A stretch of DNA of 64,000 nucleotides, taken from positions 248,001 through 312,000 of the forward strand of contig NZ_JAFCGY010000003.1 of NCBI RefSeq assembly GCF_016836705.1. Reading direction: 5' to 3'. The stretch is from Mesorhizobium caraganae (lineage in GTDB: Bacteria > Pseudomonadota > Alphaproteobacteria > Rhizobiales > Rhizobiaceae). How positions within the stretch are numbered: position 1 is the first letter of the stretch; every line of letters begins with the position of its first letter. The position numbers were made by a program, and so were the translations under genes. Shown piece after piece: positions 1 to 8,343 of this stretch. Below the pieces are notes generated by a model. It saw only the letters and a program-made list of their open reading frames with translations, ran no database searches and was not told the DNA's origin.

Positions 1-100
1 TCCGCAGGGGTCAAGCTTGTGTAGAAACGCCGTGCCTCGCTCGAATCAGACCCGTGGATGGTGTACTGTGACGAGACGTCGGGACCGAGGATCAGCAGAT

Positions 101-1090
101 ATGGACAAGGAGGGCTTGGCCGCGATCTCGGCTCGATATGTTCACTTCGCCGATACGGAAGCTCGCGGCCGCTCGCCGCTCTACGAAGCGTTGGCTCGTG
201 CGGTCGCTGAGGACTGGGAGACGCTCGACTTCCTGTCGACCCTCCCGGACCTAAAGCGGCAACCGAACCTTCTGCTTGCCGCGGTGCGTCACCTGTTCGG
301 CACTCCGACAGGGTGGGCCGAATTTCGCCAGGCGCTCCTGGCGCATCTCCACGCTGTCCGCTCTCTCATGCTGGAGCGCTCGACCCAGACCAATGAGCCG
401 GGAAGGTGCGCCACGCTGCTCCCCGTCCTGTCGCGTTTGCCGCAGCCGCTGGCTCTCATCGAGGTCGGGACCTCCGCAGGGCTCTGCCTCATGCCCGACC
501 TCTATGGCTATGACTATGGACGCAAGGCGATCCGCGCACCCACGATGGCCTCGGAGCCACCTGTCTTCCGATGCTTGGCCAGCGAGACGACGCCCTTGCC
601 GGCTGCCTTGCCGCAAGTCGTTTGGCGAGCGGGATTGGACCTGAACCCGATCGATGCTTCGGACGATACGCAAGTCGCATGGCTTGAGACACTGGTCTGG
701 CCGGAACAGACAGCACGGCTCGCCAATCTGCGGGCGGCGCTAAAGATTGCCGCCACAGTCAAACCTCGAGTGGTGAAGGGCGACCTGCGCGGGAGCGACC
801 TCGTGCAACTCTGCAGCGAAGCGCCAAAGGACGCTACGCTCGTCATCTTTCACACAGCCGTCCTCGACTATGTCTCCGACCCTGCAGACAGAGAAGCTTT
901 CGCCGAGCAGGCTATGCGTCTCGCTCCTTATTGGGTATCGAACGAGTTCCCACGCGTGTTCCCGTCCATCGCCACACGCGCCGGTACAAGCCGGCCACCA
1001 GGCCGCTTTCTCCTATCTGCGAACGGCTCCCCTGTAGCTTGGACCGATCCGCATGGCGCCTCGCTCGAGTGGATCACGGACGAGGCGTAG
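101..1090 (+). CDS. DUF2332 family protein
   Basis: A 329-aa protein recognised as DUF2332; no reaction is assigned to the family. A glycine-rich IEVGTSAGL stretch starts at residue 120 and is followed by an aspartate/tyrosine-rich DLYGYDYG segment. This resembles methyltransferase motif I, but that is only a resemblance. The frame is open further upstream to an ATG at 17, but the 28 extra residues are Arg/Thr-rich and unlike the family N-terminus, while a GAGG lies 11-14 nt before the ATG at 101. It converges with the arginase-like gene 45 bp downstream. Codon choice is less GC3-biased than in the housekeeping genes further right, fitting an accessory origin. Confidence 0.8.
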   Translation: MDKEGLAAISARYVHFADTEARGRSPLYEALARAVAEDWETLDFLSTLPDLKRQPNLLLAAVRHLFGTPTGWAEFRQALLAHLHAVRSLMLERSTQTNEPGRCATLLPVLSRLPQPLALIEVGTSAGLCLMPDLYGYDYGRKAIRAPTMASEPPVFRCLASETTPLPAALPQVVWRAGLDLNPIDASDDTQVAWLETLVWPEQTARLANLRAALKIAATVKPRVVKGDLRGSDLVQLCSEAPKDATLVIFHTAVLDYVSDPADREAFAEQAMRLAPYWVSNEFPRVFPSIATRAGTSRPPGRFLLSANGSPVAWTDPHGASLEWITDEA

Positions 1091-1135
1091 GCGGCTGATC
1101 GGGACCGGCTGCTACAAGCGGCCGGCAGCTGATGG

Positions 1136-2035
1136 TCACGTTCTTGCCGACAACGCCTTCGACAGCATAGCAATCAAAAGACCGAATGTTTCGCGCTCAT
1201 CGGGCGCGTGATCGGGATTGACTTCGGTCACCGTCAGCGCGCGCCAGTTCGGAGCCGCGACCAACGGTGCAAGCGCCGTTGAAAGCGCGTCGAAGCTCAA
1301 GCCATCGCAGCGCCGAACATTCTCCGCGATCGGCAAATCGGTGAAGCTCAACACATCGACGTCGAGATGAATGAGAAGCCGGTCGTAGCGCGCGCCCCAA
1401 GCCACTGCGTCTCGGGCTGCTCCGATCGGATCTTCCTTGACCTTCGCGAGAGAGATCCTCGCCAGATCGAGCGAGCGCATAGTCTCCGCCTCGGCGGCTG
1501 TGATGTTGTCGGCGGCAAAGTATAGGATATCGGCCGGAGCGAGCATCGGCCGGCGTGGGCCGAGGCCGCTCAGCTCCGCCTCCGTGCCTGGCAGGTCGAG
1601 CAGATGCGCGACGCCGGTCCAATCGAGCGCGCCGTCGCTCGTCTCCGGGGTGTTCAGATCGACGTCGTGATCAATGTAGATGAGCCCGACCGAGCGTTCA
1701 TCTCGCAGCGCCCCAGCCACAGTTCCAACCTCGACCGTGCAGTCTCCGCCGAGCACGAGCGACGCGGCGCCGCCAGCCAATGCTTCTTCCACCACGTCGG
1801 CCACGGCGGCTGCCACCCGACGGACAGCGTCGACATTCATGGCCTTGGGCCGTTGCGGGTCCAGTCGCCAGCGGAAGCCTGGTATGTCTCCACGGTCATC
1901 CACGCGCCGACCTGACTGCGTCAATGCCGGGACCAGCCCATGCCGCCGGAAGGTAGCCGGGGCCTTCTCCTGCCCCGGCGCGTAGGCGCCGGCGCTTGAA
2001 GGTGCGCCAATGAGGCAGAGGTTGCGGACCATCAT
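1136..2035 (-). CDS. arginase/agmatinase-fold family protein with altered metal ligands
   Basis: A 299-aa arginase-superfamily protein (ureohydrolase fold). The ATG at 2035 is preferred over an upstream TTG because AGGAG lies 6 nt before it. The usual GGDH motif reads GGDC (C99). The usual D-x-H-x-D motif reads DHDVD (D122, D124, D126), so both histidine ligands of the binuclear Mn site are replaced by Cys and Asp. The D-x-D pair near the C-terminus is kept (D225, D227, in LDVDV). The fold is clear but arginase or agmatinase activity cannot be assumed. Another hydrolase of the superfamily with a different metal or substrate is possible. No arginine-catabolism gene is adjacent. Confidence 0.8.
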   Translation of the reverse strand: MMVRNLCLIGAPSSAGAYAPGQEKAPATFRRHGLVPALTQSGRRVDDRGDIPGFRWRLDPQRPKAMNVDAVRRVAAAVADVVEEALAGGAASLVLGGDCTVEVGTVAGALRDERSVGLIYIDHDVDLNTPETSDGALDWTGVAHLLDLPGTEAELSGLGPRRPMLAPADILYFAADNITAAEAETMRSLDLARISLAKVKEDPIGAARDAVAWGARYDRLLIHLDVDVLSFTDLPIAENVRRCDGLSFDALSTALAPLVAAPNWRALTVTEVNPDHAPDERETFGLLIAMLSKALSART

Positions 2036-2199
2036 CACAACTCCTGTGTTCAATGACGGTGTGCCTTATTCTACGAGATATGGCGCAACCAGTTCTCGGG
2101 ACAAGCTTGCCCGTCAGCCCCAGCTCCGCGCCTGCGTGCAAGAGCAAATAGGCGCCTGCTGGACCTTATTCGAGAACGCCTCGACGGCAGCCCCACGGA

Positions 2200-2218
2200 T
2201 TCGCTGCGTCGCAGCGAA
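2200..2218. repeat. 19-bp near-perfect palindrome in noncoding stretch
   Basis: TTCGCTGCG-T-CGCAGCGAA: two 9-bp arms that are exact reverse complements around one central base. It lies in the 296-bp stretch 2036-2331 between the arginase-like gene and the small membrane protein, where I see no convincing gene. It could be an operator or a hairpin. There is no T-tract on either side, so it is not a classical terminator. Confidence 0.5.
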
Positions 2219-2331
2219 ATTCATGAACGTCCGGTTACGCCGTGGGACAGACTTGATCATGGAGGCGTCCGCTCACGATCGGGGGTTCGAGTCGGAAGAG
2301 GGATACCGCCAATCCGACAGACGGGAACGGC

Positions 2332-2490
2332 TCAATTCGAGCGTCTGTCGACATAGGTGTAGACGCCGGCCCCGATAGCGACCGCACCGACCGTGATCAC
2401 GATCGATGGTGCGCTCATCAAACTGGCGAGGACCGCCCAGACAAGGGCGATGACGATAGCGCCGAGTGTTCCCAGGATCAGTCTCGGCAA
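2332..2490 (-). CDS. small hypothetical inner-membrane protein (TTG start)
   Basis: A 52-aa protein starting at TTG 2490, preceded on the minus strand by GGAGGGGAG about 6 nt upstream, a strong ribosome-binding site. The sequence begins MPRLILGTLGAIVIALVW and forms two hydrophobic helices (about residues 4-24 and 29-46) separated by a short SAPS turn. It ends in a charged YVDRRSN tail, so it should be a two-helix inner-membrane peptide. ATG-based gene finding in this frame misses it. I do not recognise the family and assign no function. Confidence 0.6.
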   Translation of the reverse strand: MPRLILGTLGAIVIALVWAVLASLMSAPSIVITVGAVAIGAGVYTYVDRRSN

Positions 2491-2660
2491 TGTCTCCCCT
2501 CCACGTGCGGACCGTCCGTGGATTGGACATCAACCACCGGTCACGCGCAGCATGAAAGCACAGTATAGCCCGTGAAGGGCCGGGGCGGGAATAGGCTGGT
2601 GCGAGAAACGGCGGCCCGAGCCACTACGGCGCAGGCGTTCAATCACAAAATGACCGGACC

Positions 2661-2963
2661 CTAACGTCTCAGCGCGTGGACTTCGGCCATGCTTTCGCCG
2701 CCCATTGGCAGCGCCATGTCGTCGTCGAGCAGGCGGGTGATACGGGCAAAACCGGTGAAGGCCTTCCTTGCCTCCTCAGGCGACATCCGGCCCGACAGGG
2801 CCGCGGAGCAACAATTCAGGGCACATTGATACACAGGCCCACGCCGACCCGACGGCCATTTCTGCAGAAAGACCATCGCTTCGGCAACGCTATCGACTTC
2901 CTCGACGGGGTGTCCCTGCCCGCGCGCAATGCGCACCGGCGTAAAGAACTGCAAGCGGTCCAT
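2661..2963 (-). CDS. DUF982 domain-containing protein
   Basis: A 100-aa protein with the DUF982 pattern: N-terminal FFTPVRIARGQGHPVEEVDS, then EAMVFLQKWPSGRRGP, a Cys-containing A-x-NCC segment and a C-terminal ARKAFTGFARI helix. DUF982 proteins are small, function unknown, and abundant in Rhizobiales. The ATG at 2963 is chosen because GGGAGAG lies just upstream; an upstream start at 2999 would add 12 residues that do not match the family. It is divergent from the glycosyltransferase operon, with a 192-bp intergenic region containing an inverted repeat and a stress-type promoter facing the other way. Confidence 0.75.
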   Translation of the reverse strand: MDRLQFFTPVRIARGQGHPVEEVDSVAEAMVFLQKWPSGRRGPVYQCALNCCSAALSGRMSPEEARKAFTGFARITRLLDDDMALPMGGESMAEVHALRR

Positions 2964-2992
2964 TTTGTTCTCTCCCTGGTCGGCCGCAGTGC

Positions 2993-3031
2993 GAACCAAC
3001 CTTATTCAATTCGCGAACGGCGAGTTGGTTC
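2993..3031. repeat. inverted repeat GAACCAAC / GTTGGTTC in divergent intergenic region
   Basis: Exact 8-bp arms (2993-3000 and 3024-3031) separated by 23 bp, just upstream of the DUF982 gene. The position suits an operator for a repressor acting on the DUF982 promoter, or a 5' leader hairpin. No regulator can be named. Confidence 0.35.
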
Positions 3032-3093
3032 CCGCTTCTTGCAAAAAAATTTGCGCGGATTGACTTGGGATTGTTGGCGGCCGGATTTTATCC

Positions 3094-3118
3094 GGAACGT
3101 TACGCCCGCTGACGCATT
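3094..3118 (+). promoter_or_regulatory. candidate EcfG (general stress sigma factor) promoter of the glycosyltransferase operon
   Basis: GGAAC (3094-3098), 16-bp spacer, CATT (3115-3118). The alphaproteobacterial EcfG/RpoE2 consensus is GGAAC-N16/17-CGTT, so the -35 is perfect and the -10 has one mismatch. It would start transcription near 3125, about 30 nt before the GT4 start codon. It gains weight from the perfect match 3.3 kb downstream in front of otsA. Confidence 0.5.
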
Positions 3119-3155
3119 TCGCTCTCGTGTTCGCCTTTGAGGGACAGTCCAAATC

Positions 3156-4217
3156 ATGCGCATAGCCCACGTCGCCCCCCTGCACGAATCCGTGCCGCCC
3201 AGGCTCTATGGCGGCACCGAGCGGATCGTTTCCTATCTCACCGAAGAGCTGGTCGAACTCGGCCATGAGGTGACCTTGTTCGCCAGCGGCGACAGCCACA
3301 CATCCGCCAGGCTGGTTCCGGGCCGCGAACGCGCGCTGCGCCTCGATCCGCGCCCGCTCAAGTCGGACACAGCGGCGCATCTCGCGATGCTGGCAGATGT
3401 GAGGAACCGAGCTCAGGACTTTGATATCATTCATTTTCACCTCAGCCACTTCCTGCATTTTTCGTTCTTCGACCATATGCCGGACAAAACGGTGACGACG
3501 CCACACGGCCGGCTCGACTATGTCGATCTGGCGCCGGCCTATGAGCGCTTTCCACGCTTTCCCCTGATTTCGATCTCGCGCAGCCAGAGAAGCGGGCTTG
3601 CCAACGCCAATTGGCTGGCGACCATCCATCACGGGCTGCCGATCGGCCTCTACCAGCCGACCTTCGAGCCGGCGGCCGACGAACCATATCTTGCCTTTCT
3701 CGGCCGGCTGTCGCGCGACAAGCGGCCGGACCGGGCGATCGACATCGCCTTGCGCTCGGGCATGAAGCTCAAGCTGGCGGCCAAGATCGGCGATGACGAC
3801 CGGGCCTATTTCCACGAGACGATCGAACCGCTGATCGACGGCGACCGCATCGATTATGTCGGTGAGATCGCCGAGGACGAAAAGGCTGAATTCCTCGGCA
3901 ATGCCGCCGGGCTCCTGTTTCCGATCGACTGGCCCGAGCCATTCGGCCTTGCCGCGATCGAGGCGATGGCCTGCGGTACGCCAACCATCGGCTGGAACTG
4001 CGGCGCATTGCCGGAAGTCATCGACCATGGCGTCACCGGCTTTATCATCGATTCGCTCGACGACGCAGTCGCCGCGGTGCCGGCCTTGCTGCAGCTCGAC
4101 CGGGGAAAGGTGCGCGCCGTCTTCGAAAAGCGGTTCTCCGCCAACAGGATGGCCCGTGATTATCTCTCTGCTTATACGCGCCTGACCGGCAATTCAGCGG
4201 AAAAGAAAGCGTCTTGA
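3156..4217 (+). CDS. GT4-family glycosyltransferase
   Basis: A 353-aa GT-B glycosyltransferase of family GT4. The N-terminal Rossmann half starts MRIAHVAPLHE and has the acceptor loop RLYGGTERIV near residue 20. The C-terminal half has the retaining E-x7-E signature PEPFGLAAIEA (E261 and E269), which binds the sugar-nucleotide donor, followed by the typical ACGTP turn. Donor and acceptor are not readable from sequence. It is first in an operon with an amylo-1,6-glucosidase (44 bp downstream), otsA and otsB, so it probably builds or extends a stress-related glucan or glycoside. Cytoplasmic; no signal peptide or membrane segment seen. Confidence 0.85.
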   Translation: MRIAHVAPLHESVPPRLYGGTERIVSYLTEELVELGHEVTLFASGDSHTSARLVPGRERALRLDPRPLKSDTAAHLAMLADVRNRAQDFDIIHFHLSHFLHFSFFDHMPDKTVTTPHGRLDYVDLAPAYERFPRFPLISISRSQRSGLANANWLATIHHGLPIGLYQPTFEPAADEPYLAFLGRLSRDKRPDRAIDIALRSGMKLKLAAKIGDDDRAYFHETIEPLIDGDRIDYVGEIAEDEKAEFLGNAAGLLFPIDWPEPFGLAAIEAMACGTPTIGWNCGALPEVIDHGVTGFIIDSLDDAVAAVPALLQLDRGKVRAVFEKRFSANRMARDYLSAYTRLTGNSAEKKAS

Positions 4218-4261
4218 ACGACGGCCGACGCTCCGAGCCCGAAAACAGAGATCTGTGACTG

Positions 4262-6424
4262 ATGACTGAACTTGACGAGCGCAAGCTCGACCCTGCCGTG
4301 GCCCTCGCCTCCCTCGACGAAACCGCGCCGCGCGAGCCGCACCGGCTGTTCGCCCTGAAACAAGGCGACTGTTTTGTGGTGGCCGATGCCTATGGCGACA
4401 TCCGGGGCGCCGGTGACGGCTTCTTTCGCGACGACACGCGTGTGCTGTCGGAGTTTCGGCTGACCGTCGGCGGCCGGCAGACATCGCTCCTCGGCGCCTC
4501 GCTCAGTCAGGACAATGTGCTGTTCTCCAGCAATTTGACCAACCTGCCGATGCAAAGCGTCGGCGGCCGCGACATCCCGCAAGGCGCGATCCACATCGAA
4601 CGCGTCAGATTGCTTTGGCAGGACCGGCTGTTCGAACGCATCACCCTGTCCAACTACAGCCAGGAGCATTCGGCAATCCGCATCTCGCTGCACTTCGCCG
4701 CCGATTTCCGCGACATGTTCGAGGTGCGCGGGTCGACCAGGCCAAAGCGCGGCACGGCGCATGCGGCCGAAATCGACGCGACGTCCGTGCTCTTGCGTTA
4801 CGACGGGCTGGACGGTCTGGCGCGGCAGTCAGCGATCTCGTTTTCGCAGGCGCCGGACCAGCTGAGTGCCAAGCGCGCGGATTTCCTGATCGCGGTGACC
4901 AAGCGCAGCAGCAAGGTGTTCTATGTCGAGGTCGGTCCGGAACTGGCCGAGCCACCCGACCGCGACCGGTTTCGCGCGGCTGCGGCGCGCGCCCGCTTCG
5001 GCATGCGGGCCAAGCGCCGTCATGGCGCGACGGTGCACAGTTCAGGCCGCGTCTTCAACGACTGGGTCGAACGCGCCCGCGCCGATGTGGCCTTGCTGAC
5101 CACCGAGCTTTCGACCGGCCCCTACCCTTATGCAGGCATTCCCTGGTTCTCGACTGCATTCGGCCGCGACGGCGTTATCTCGGCGCTGCAGATGCTGTGG
5201 CTCAACCCCGGCCTGGCGCGCGGCGTGCTTTCCTTCCTCGCTCAGCATCAGGCGACCGAGACCTCGCCGTTCAGCGACTCGCAGCCCGGCAAGATCATGC
5301 ACGAGACGCGCAAGGGCGAGATGGTGGCGCTGCAGGAGCTTCCCTTCGGCCGCTACTACGGTGGCGTCGACACCACGCCGCTCTACATCCATCTCGCCTG
5401 CGCCTATGCAGAGCGCACCGGCGACATGGACTTCATCGCCAGCCTGTGGCCGTCTCTCTGCGCCGCCGCCGAGTGGACCGAGGAAGCCAGCCGCGCGACA
5501 GGCTTCGTCACCTATCAGCGCGCCGCTGAATCCGGCCTCGCCAACCAGGGCTGGAAGGACAGTTTCGACTCTGTGTTCCACGCCGATGGCCGCATTCCCA
5601 AAGGACCGATCGCGCTGGTGGAGGTGCAGGGCTATGTCTTTGCCGCCTTCAGGGGCCTGGCGGCACTTGCCCGCCGACGGGGCGAGTTCGCGCAAGCCGA
5701 CCACTGGGAAAACCGCGCCGAAGAGATGCGGATCGCCGTTGAGCGCGATTTCTGGCTCGACGATCTGGGTTTCTATGCGCTCGCCATCGACGGCGCCGGC
5801 GAACCCTGCAAGGTGCGCACCTCCAATGCCGGTCACCTGCTCTATGTCGGGCTGCCCGAGCCGGCGCGGGCGCAGATGGTCGCCGACCAGCTGCTATCGG
5901 CGTCCTTCCAGTCGGGCTGGGGGGTGAGGACGCTTGCCGACGATGCGGTGTTGTTCAATCCGATGTCATACCACAACGGTTCGATCTGGCCGCACGACAC
6001 GGCGATTTGCGGCGCCGGCCTGGCGCGGTTTGGCGAGCGTGACAATGTGGTGCGGCTGATGAGCGGCACGTTCGAATCGGCCGTGCATTTCAACATGCGG
6101 CTGCCGGAACTGTTCTGCGGTTTTACCCGCTCGGTCGGCGAAGCGCCGATCGCCTATCCCGTCGCCTGCCTGCCGCAGGCGTGGTCGGCGGGTTCGGCCT
6201 TCATGCTGATGCAGGCCTGCCTCGGTCTGGAAATCGACGGCTGGAATGGCGAAATCCACGTCACGCGGCCGAGGTTGCCGATCGGCATCGACACACTGAC
6301 GCTCAGGCATCTGGGCGTCGGTGAAAAGAAAGTCGATCTCACTTTCCAGCGCGTCGGCGACCGTGTCGTCGCCTTTCTCGCCGACCGCCACGAAGGGTTG
6401 GTTCCGCTGATCGTGCGAAGCTGA
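4262..6424 (+). CDS. amylo-alpha-1,6-glucosidase / glycogen-debranching-type glycoside hydrolase
   Basis: A 720-aa protein with an N-terminal beta-rich glycogen-debranching N domain (about 20-220, containing GDGFFRDDTRVLSEFRL) and an (alpha/alpha)6-barrel catalytic domain (about 270-690). Barrel motifs are WFSTAFGRDGVIS, MHETRKGEM, NQGWKDSFDS and SYHNGSIWPHD; the Glu and Asp in these are candidate catalytic acids. Family members hydrolyse alpha-1,6-glucosyl stubs, but no glgA, glgB, glgC or glgP is nearby, so glycogen may not be the substrate. No signal peptide, so cytoplasmic. It lies between a GT4 transferase and otsAB and is probably co-transcribed from the promoter near 3094. Confidence 0.85.
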   Translation: MTELDERKLDPAVALASLDETAPREPHRLFALKQGDCFVVADAYGDIRGAGDGFFRDDTRVLSEFRLTVGGRQTSLLGASLSQDNVLFSSNLTNLPMQSVGGRDIPQGAIHIERVRLLWQDRLFERITLSNYSQEHSAIRISLHFAADFRDMFEVRGSTRPKRGTAHAAEIDATSVLLRYDGLDGLARQSAISFSQAPDQLSAKRADFLIAVTKRSSKVFYVEVGPELAEPPDRDRFRAAAARARFGMRAKRRHGATVHSSGRVFNDWVERARADVALLTTELSTGPYPYAGIPWFSTAFGRDGVISALQMLWLNPGLARGVLSFLAQHQATETSPFSDSQPGKIMHETRKGEMVALQELPFGRYYGGVDTTPLYIHLACAYAERTGDMDFIASLWPSLCAAAEWTEEASRATGFVTYQRAAESGLANQGWKDSFDSVFHADGRIPKGPIALVEVQGYVFAAFRGLAALARRRGEFAQADHWENRAEEMRIAVERDFWLDDLGFYALAIDGAGEPCKVRTSNAGHLLYVGLPEPARAQMVADQLLSASFQSGWGVRTLADDAVLFNPMSYHNGSIWPHDTAICGAGLARFGERDNVVRLMSGTFESAVHFNMRLPELFCGFTRSVGEAPIAYPVACLPQAWSAGSAFMLMQACLGLEIDGWNGEIHVTRPRLPIGIDTLTLRHLGVGEKKVDLTFQRVGDRVVAFLADRHEGLVPLIVRS

Positions 6425-6440
6425 ACTGGTCATTTCTGTC

Positions 6441-6465
6441 GGAACCGATCGCGGTTTTGTGCGTT
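6441..6465 (+). promoter_or_regulatory. EcfG-type general-stress promoter upstream of otsA
   Basis: GGAAC (6441-6445), 16-bp spacer, CGTT (6462-6465): an exact match to the alphaproteobacterial EcfG consensus GGAAC-N16/17-CGTT. It lies in the 134-bp gap between the glucosidase stop and the otsA start, predicting transcription from about 6471. EcfG control of otsA in other rhizobia is established knowledge and supports this reading. Confidence 0.7.
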
Positions 6466-6558
6466 GCAAAATGACAGCTGCCGGCGACCAGGCTGCCAGC
6501 GATAGGTTCAAATTCGAAACAAGAAGAATGACCGCCAAAGGCGGAGATTGGCACTTCA

Positions 6559-8343
6559 ATGACAAATTACGGCGTCGAGATGCTCTGGATCGTGATCCTG
6601 GCAAGCCTCGGCCTATCCGCCCTCGCCGTCCTGTTTTCGATATCCCGGCGCCGCGACAGCCACGCACCGGCCGTTGCCCGCGCGGCTGGCGACGATGTGG
6701 CGGCGGAAGCGGCGCGCAAGGTCATGCGCGAGTTCGAAAAGAACGGCCAGTCCGCCGATGCCGCACTGGTGACATGGTCACCCGAAACCTTGCGCAAGAT
6801 CCTCGCCGACGACCTCCCGGACGCCCAGGTTATCGTCGTCTCCAACCGCGAACCTTACATCCACAACGTCAAGGATAATGGCGTCGAGCTTGTCGTGCCT
6901 GCCAGCGGGCTGGTGTCGGCGCTGGAGCCTATCACACGCGCCTGCGGCGGCACCTGGATCGCCTATGGCGGCGGGAGCGCGGACCGCCTCACTGTGGACG
7001 ACAACGACCGGGTGCCAGTGCCGCCGGACAAGCCGTCCTACACGCTGCGCCGCGTATGGCTGAGCGAGGAGGAATATCAAGGTTATTATCTCGGATTTGC
7101 CAATGAAGGCCTATGGCCGCTCTGCCATATCGCCTTCACCCGGCCGATCTTCCGCGCCTCGGACTGGGAAGCCTACGAAGCCGTCAACCGCAAATTCGCC
7201 GATACGGTGGTGGCAGAGGCGCGCAACGAGCGGCCGATCGTTCTGGTCCAGGACTACCATTTCGCGCTGCTGCCACGCATGATCCGCGAGCGCCTGCCAG
7301 AGGCGATCGTCATCGCCTTCTGGCACATCCCGTGGCCGAATTCGGAAGTCTTCAGCATCTGCCCGTGGCGGGAGCGCATCCTGGAGGGGCTGCTCGGCAG
7401 CTCGATCATCGGCTTCCACACCCAGTTCCACGCCAACAATTTTACCGAAAGCGTCGATCGCTTCCTGGAAAGCCGTATCGAGCGCGCCGATGCGGCGATC
7501 TCCTACGGTGGCCAGACGACGCTGGTGCACGCCTACCCCATCTCCATCGAATGGCCGGCCGAGTTGCTGGCAAAGCTGCCCACAGTCGAGGAATGCCGAA
7601 CCCGCCTGCGCGACAGGTTCGGCCTCAAGGCCGACGTCAAGCTCTGCATCGGCGTCGAACGACTGGACTACACCAAGGGCATTCTCGACCGCTTTCAGGC
7701 TTTGGACGAATTGTTCACGCGCCATCCCGAATGGATCGGCAGACTGGTCTTCCTGCAGATCGCGGCGCCCAGCCGCGGCACGCTGCCGGCGTATCAGCAA
7801 CTGCATGACGAATGCATGCGCTATGCCGACGAGCTCAATCAGCGCTATGGCAGCAGCGACGGCTACAAGCCGGTTATCATGGTGGCCGAACATCACTCGC
7901 AGGAACAGGTCTACGAGATCTACCGCGCTGCCGATATCTGCATGGTCACCAGCCTGCATGACGGCATGAACCTCGTCGCCAAGGAATTCGTCGCTGCACG
8001 CAACGACGAACAGGGCGTGCTGTTGCTCAGCACATTTGCCGGTGCGTCCCGCGAACTGCTCGAGGCGCTGATCGTCAATCCCTACGATGCGGCGATGATG
8101 AGCGATGCGCTGCTGCAGGCGCTGACCATGTCGCCGGACGAGCAGCGCGAGCGCATGCGCCCGATGCGCGAAATGGTGCGCGACAACAATGTCTATCGCT
8201 GGGCCGGCAGCATGCTGCTGGACGCGGCGCGGCTGCGCAAACGCAGCGACCTCGACCGGGCGACAGGTGTCACCGAACGGCCTGCAAACACTGACAGCAA
8301 CATCGTCTCGCTTTTCGATCGCATGCGGAGGGTGGCGTCATGA
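6559..8343 (+). CDS. otsA: trehalose-6-phosphate synthase, membrane-anchored form
   Basis: A 594-aa GT20 enzyme that transfers glucose from UDP-glucose to glucose-6-phosphate. Catalytic-core motifs are present: VVSNREPYI (about 95), QDYHFALLP (D232), [17 protein letters not shown] and [12 protein letters not shown]. The usual N-terminal glycine loop appears as ASGLVSAL. Unlike E. coli OtsA it has about 90 extra N-terminal residues with one hydrophobic helix ([19 protein letters not shown], about 8-26) followed by RRR, predicting an inner-membrane anchor with the enzyme in the cytoplasm. The ATG at 6559 is taken as the start since the helix codes directly after it. Its stop overlaps otsB by 4 bp (ATGA). 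Confidence 0.92.
   Translation: MTNYGVEMLWIVILASLGLSALAVLFSISRRRDSHAPAVARAAGDDVAAEAARKVMREFEKNGQSADAALVTWSPETLRKILADDLPDAQVIVVSNREPYIHNVKDNGVELVVPASGLVSALEPITRACGGTWIAYGGGSADRLTVDDNDRVPVPPDKPSYTLRRVWLSEEEYQGYYLGFANEGLWPLCHIAFTRPIFRASDWEAYEAVNRKFADTVVAEARNERPIVLVQDYHFALLPRMIRERLPEAIVIAFWHIPWPNSEVFSICPWRERILEGLLGSSIIGFHTQFHANNFTESVDRFLESRIERADAAISYGGQTTLVHAYPISIEWPAELLAKLPTVEECRTRLRDRFGLKADVKLCIGVERLDYTKGILDRFQALDELFTRHPEWIGRLVFLQIAAPSRGTLPAYQQLHDECMRYADELNQRYGSSDGYKPVIMVAEHHSQEQVYEIYRAADICMVTSLHDGMNLVAKEFVAARNDEQGVLLLSTFAGASRELLEALIVNPYDAAMMSDALLQALTMSPDEQRERMRPMREMVRDNNVYRWAGSMLLDAARLRKRSDLDRATGVTERPANTDSNIVSLFDRMRRVAS

Noticed and set aside
2275..2300. GGTTCGAGTC string like a tRNA T-arm
   Set aside because: The five bases on each side do not pair and no acceptor, D or anticodon arms can be drawn.
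2010..2378. 122-aa plus-strand frame in the accessory stretch
   Set aside because: Arg-rich, spans the arginase-like gene start, a palindrome and the small membrane gene; no ribosome-binding site.
2273..2533. 86-aa minus-strand frame overlapping the small membrane protein
   Set aside because: Arg-rich and without hydrophobic or conserved pattern; the alternative frame with TTG start gives a plausible two-helix protein and a better ribosome-binding site.
3006..4028. 340-aa minus-strand frame opposite the GT4 gene
   Set aside because: Shadow; the GT4 frame has the GT-B motifs and a good start.
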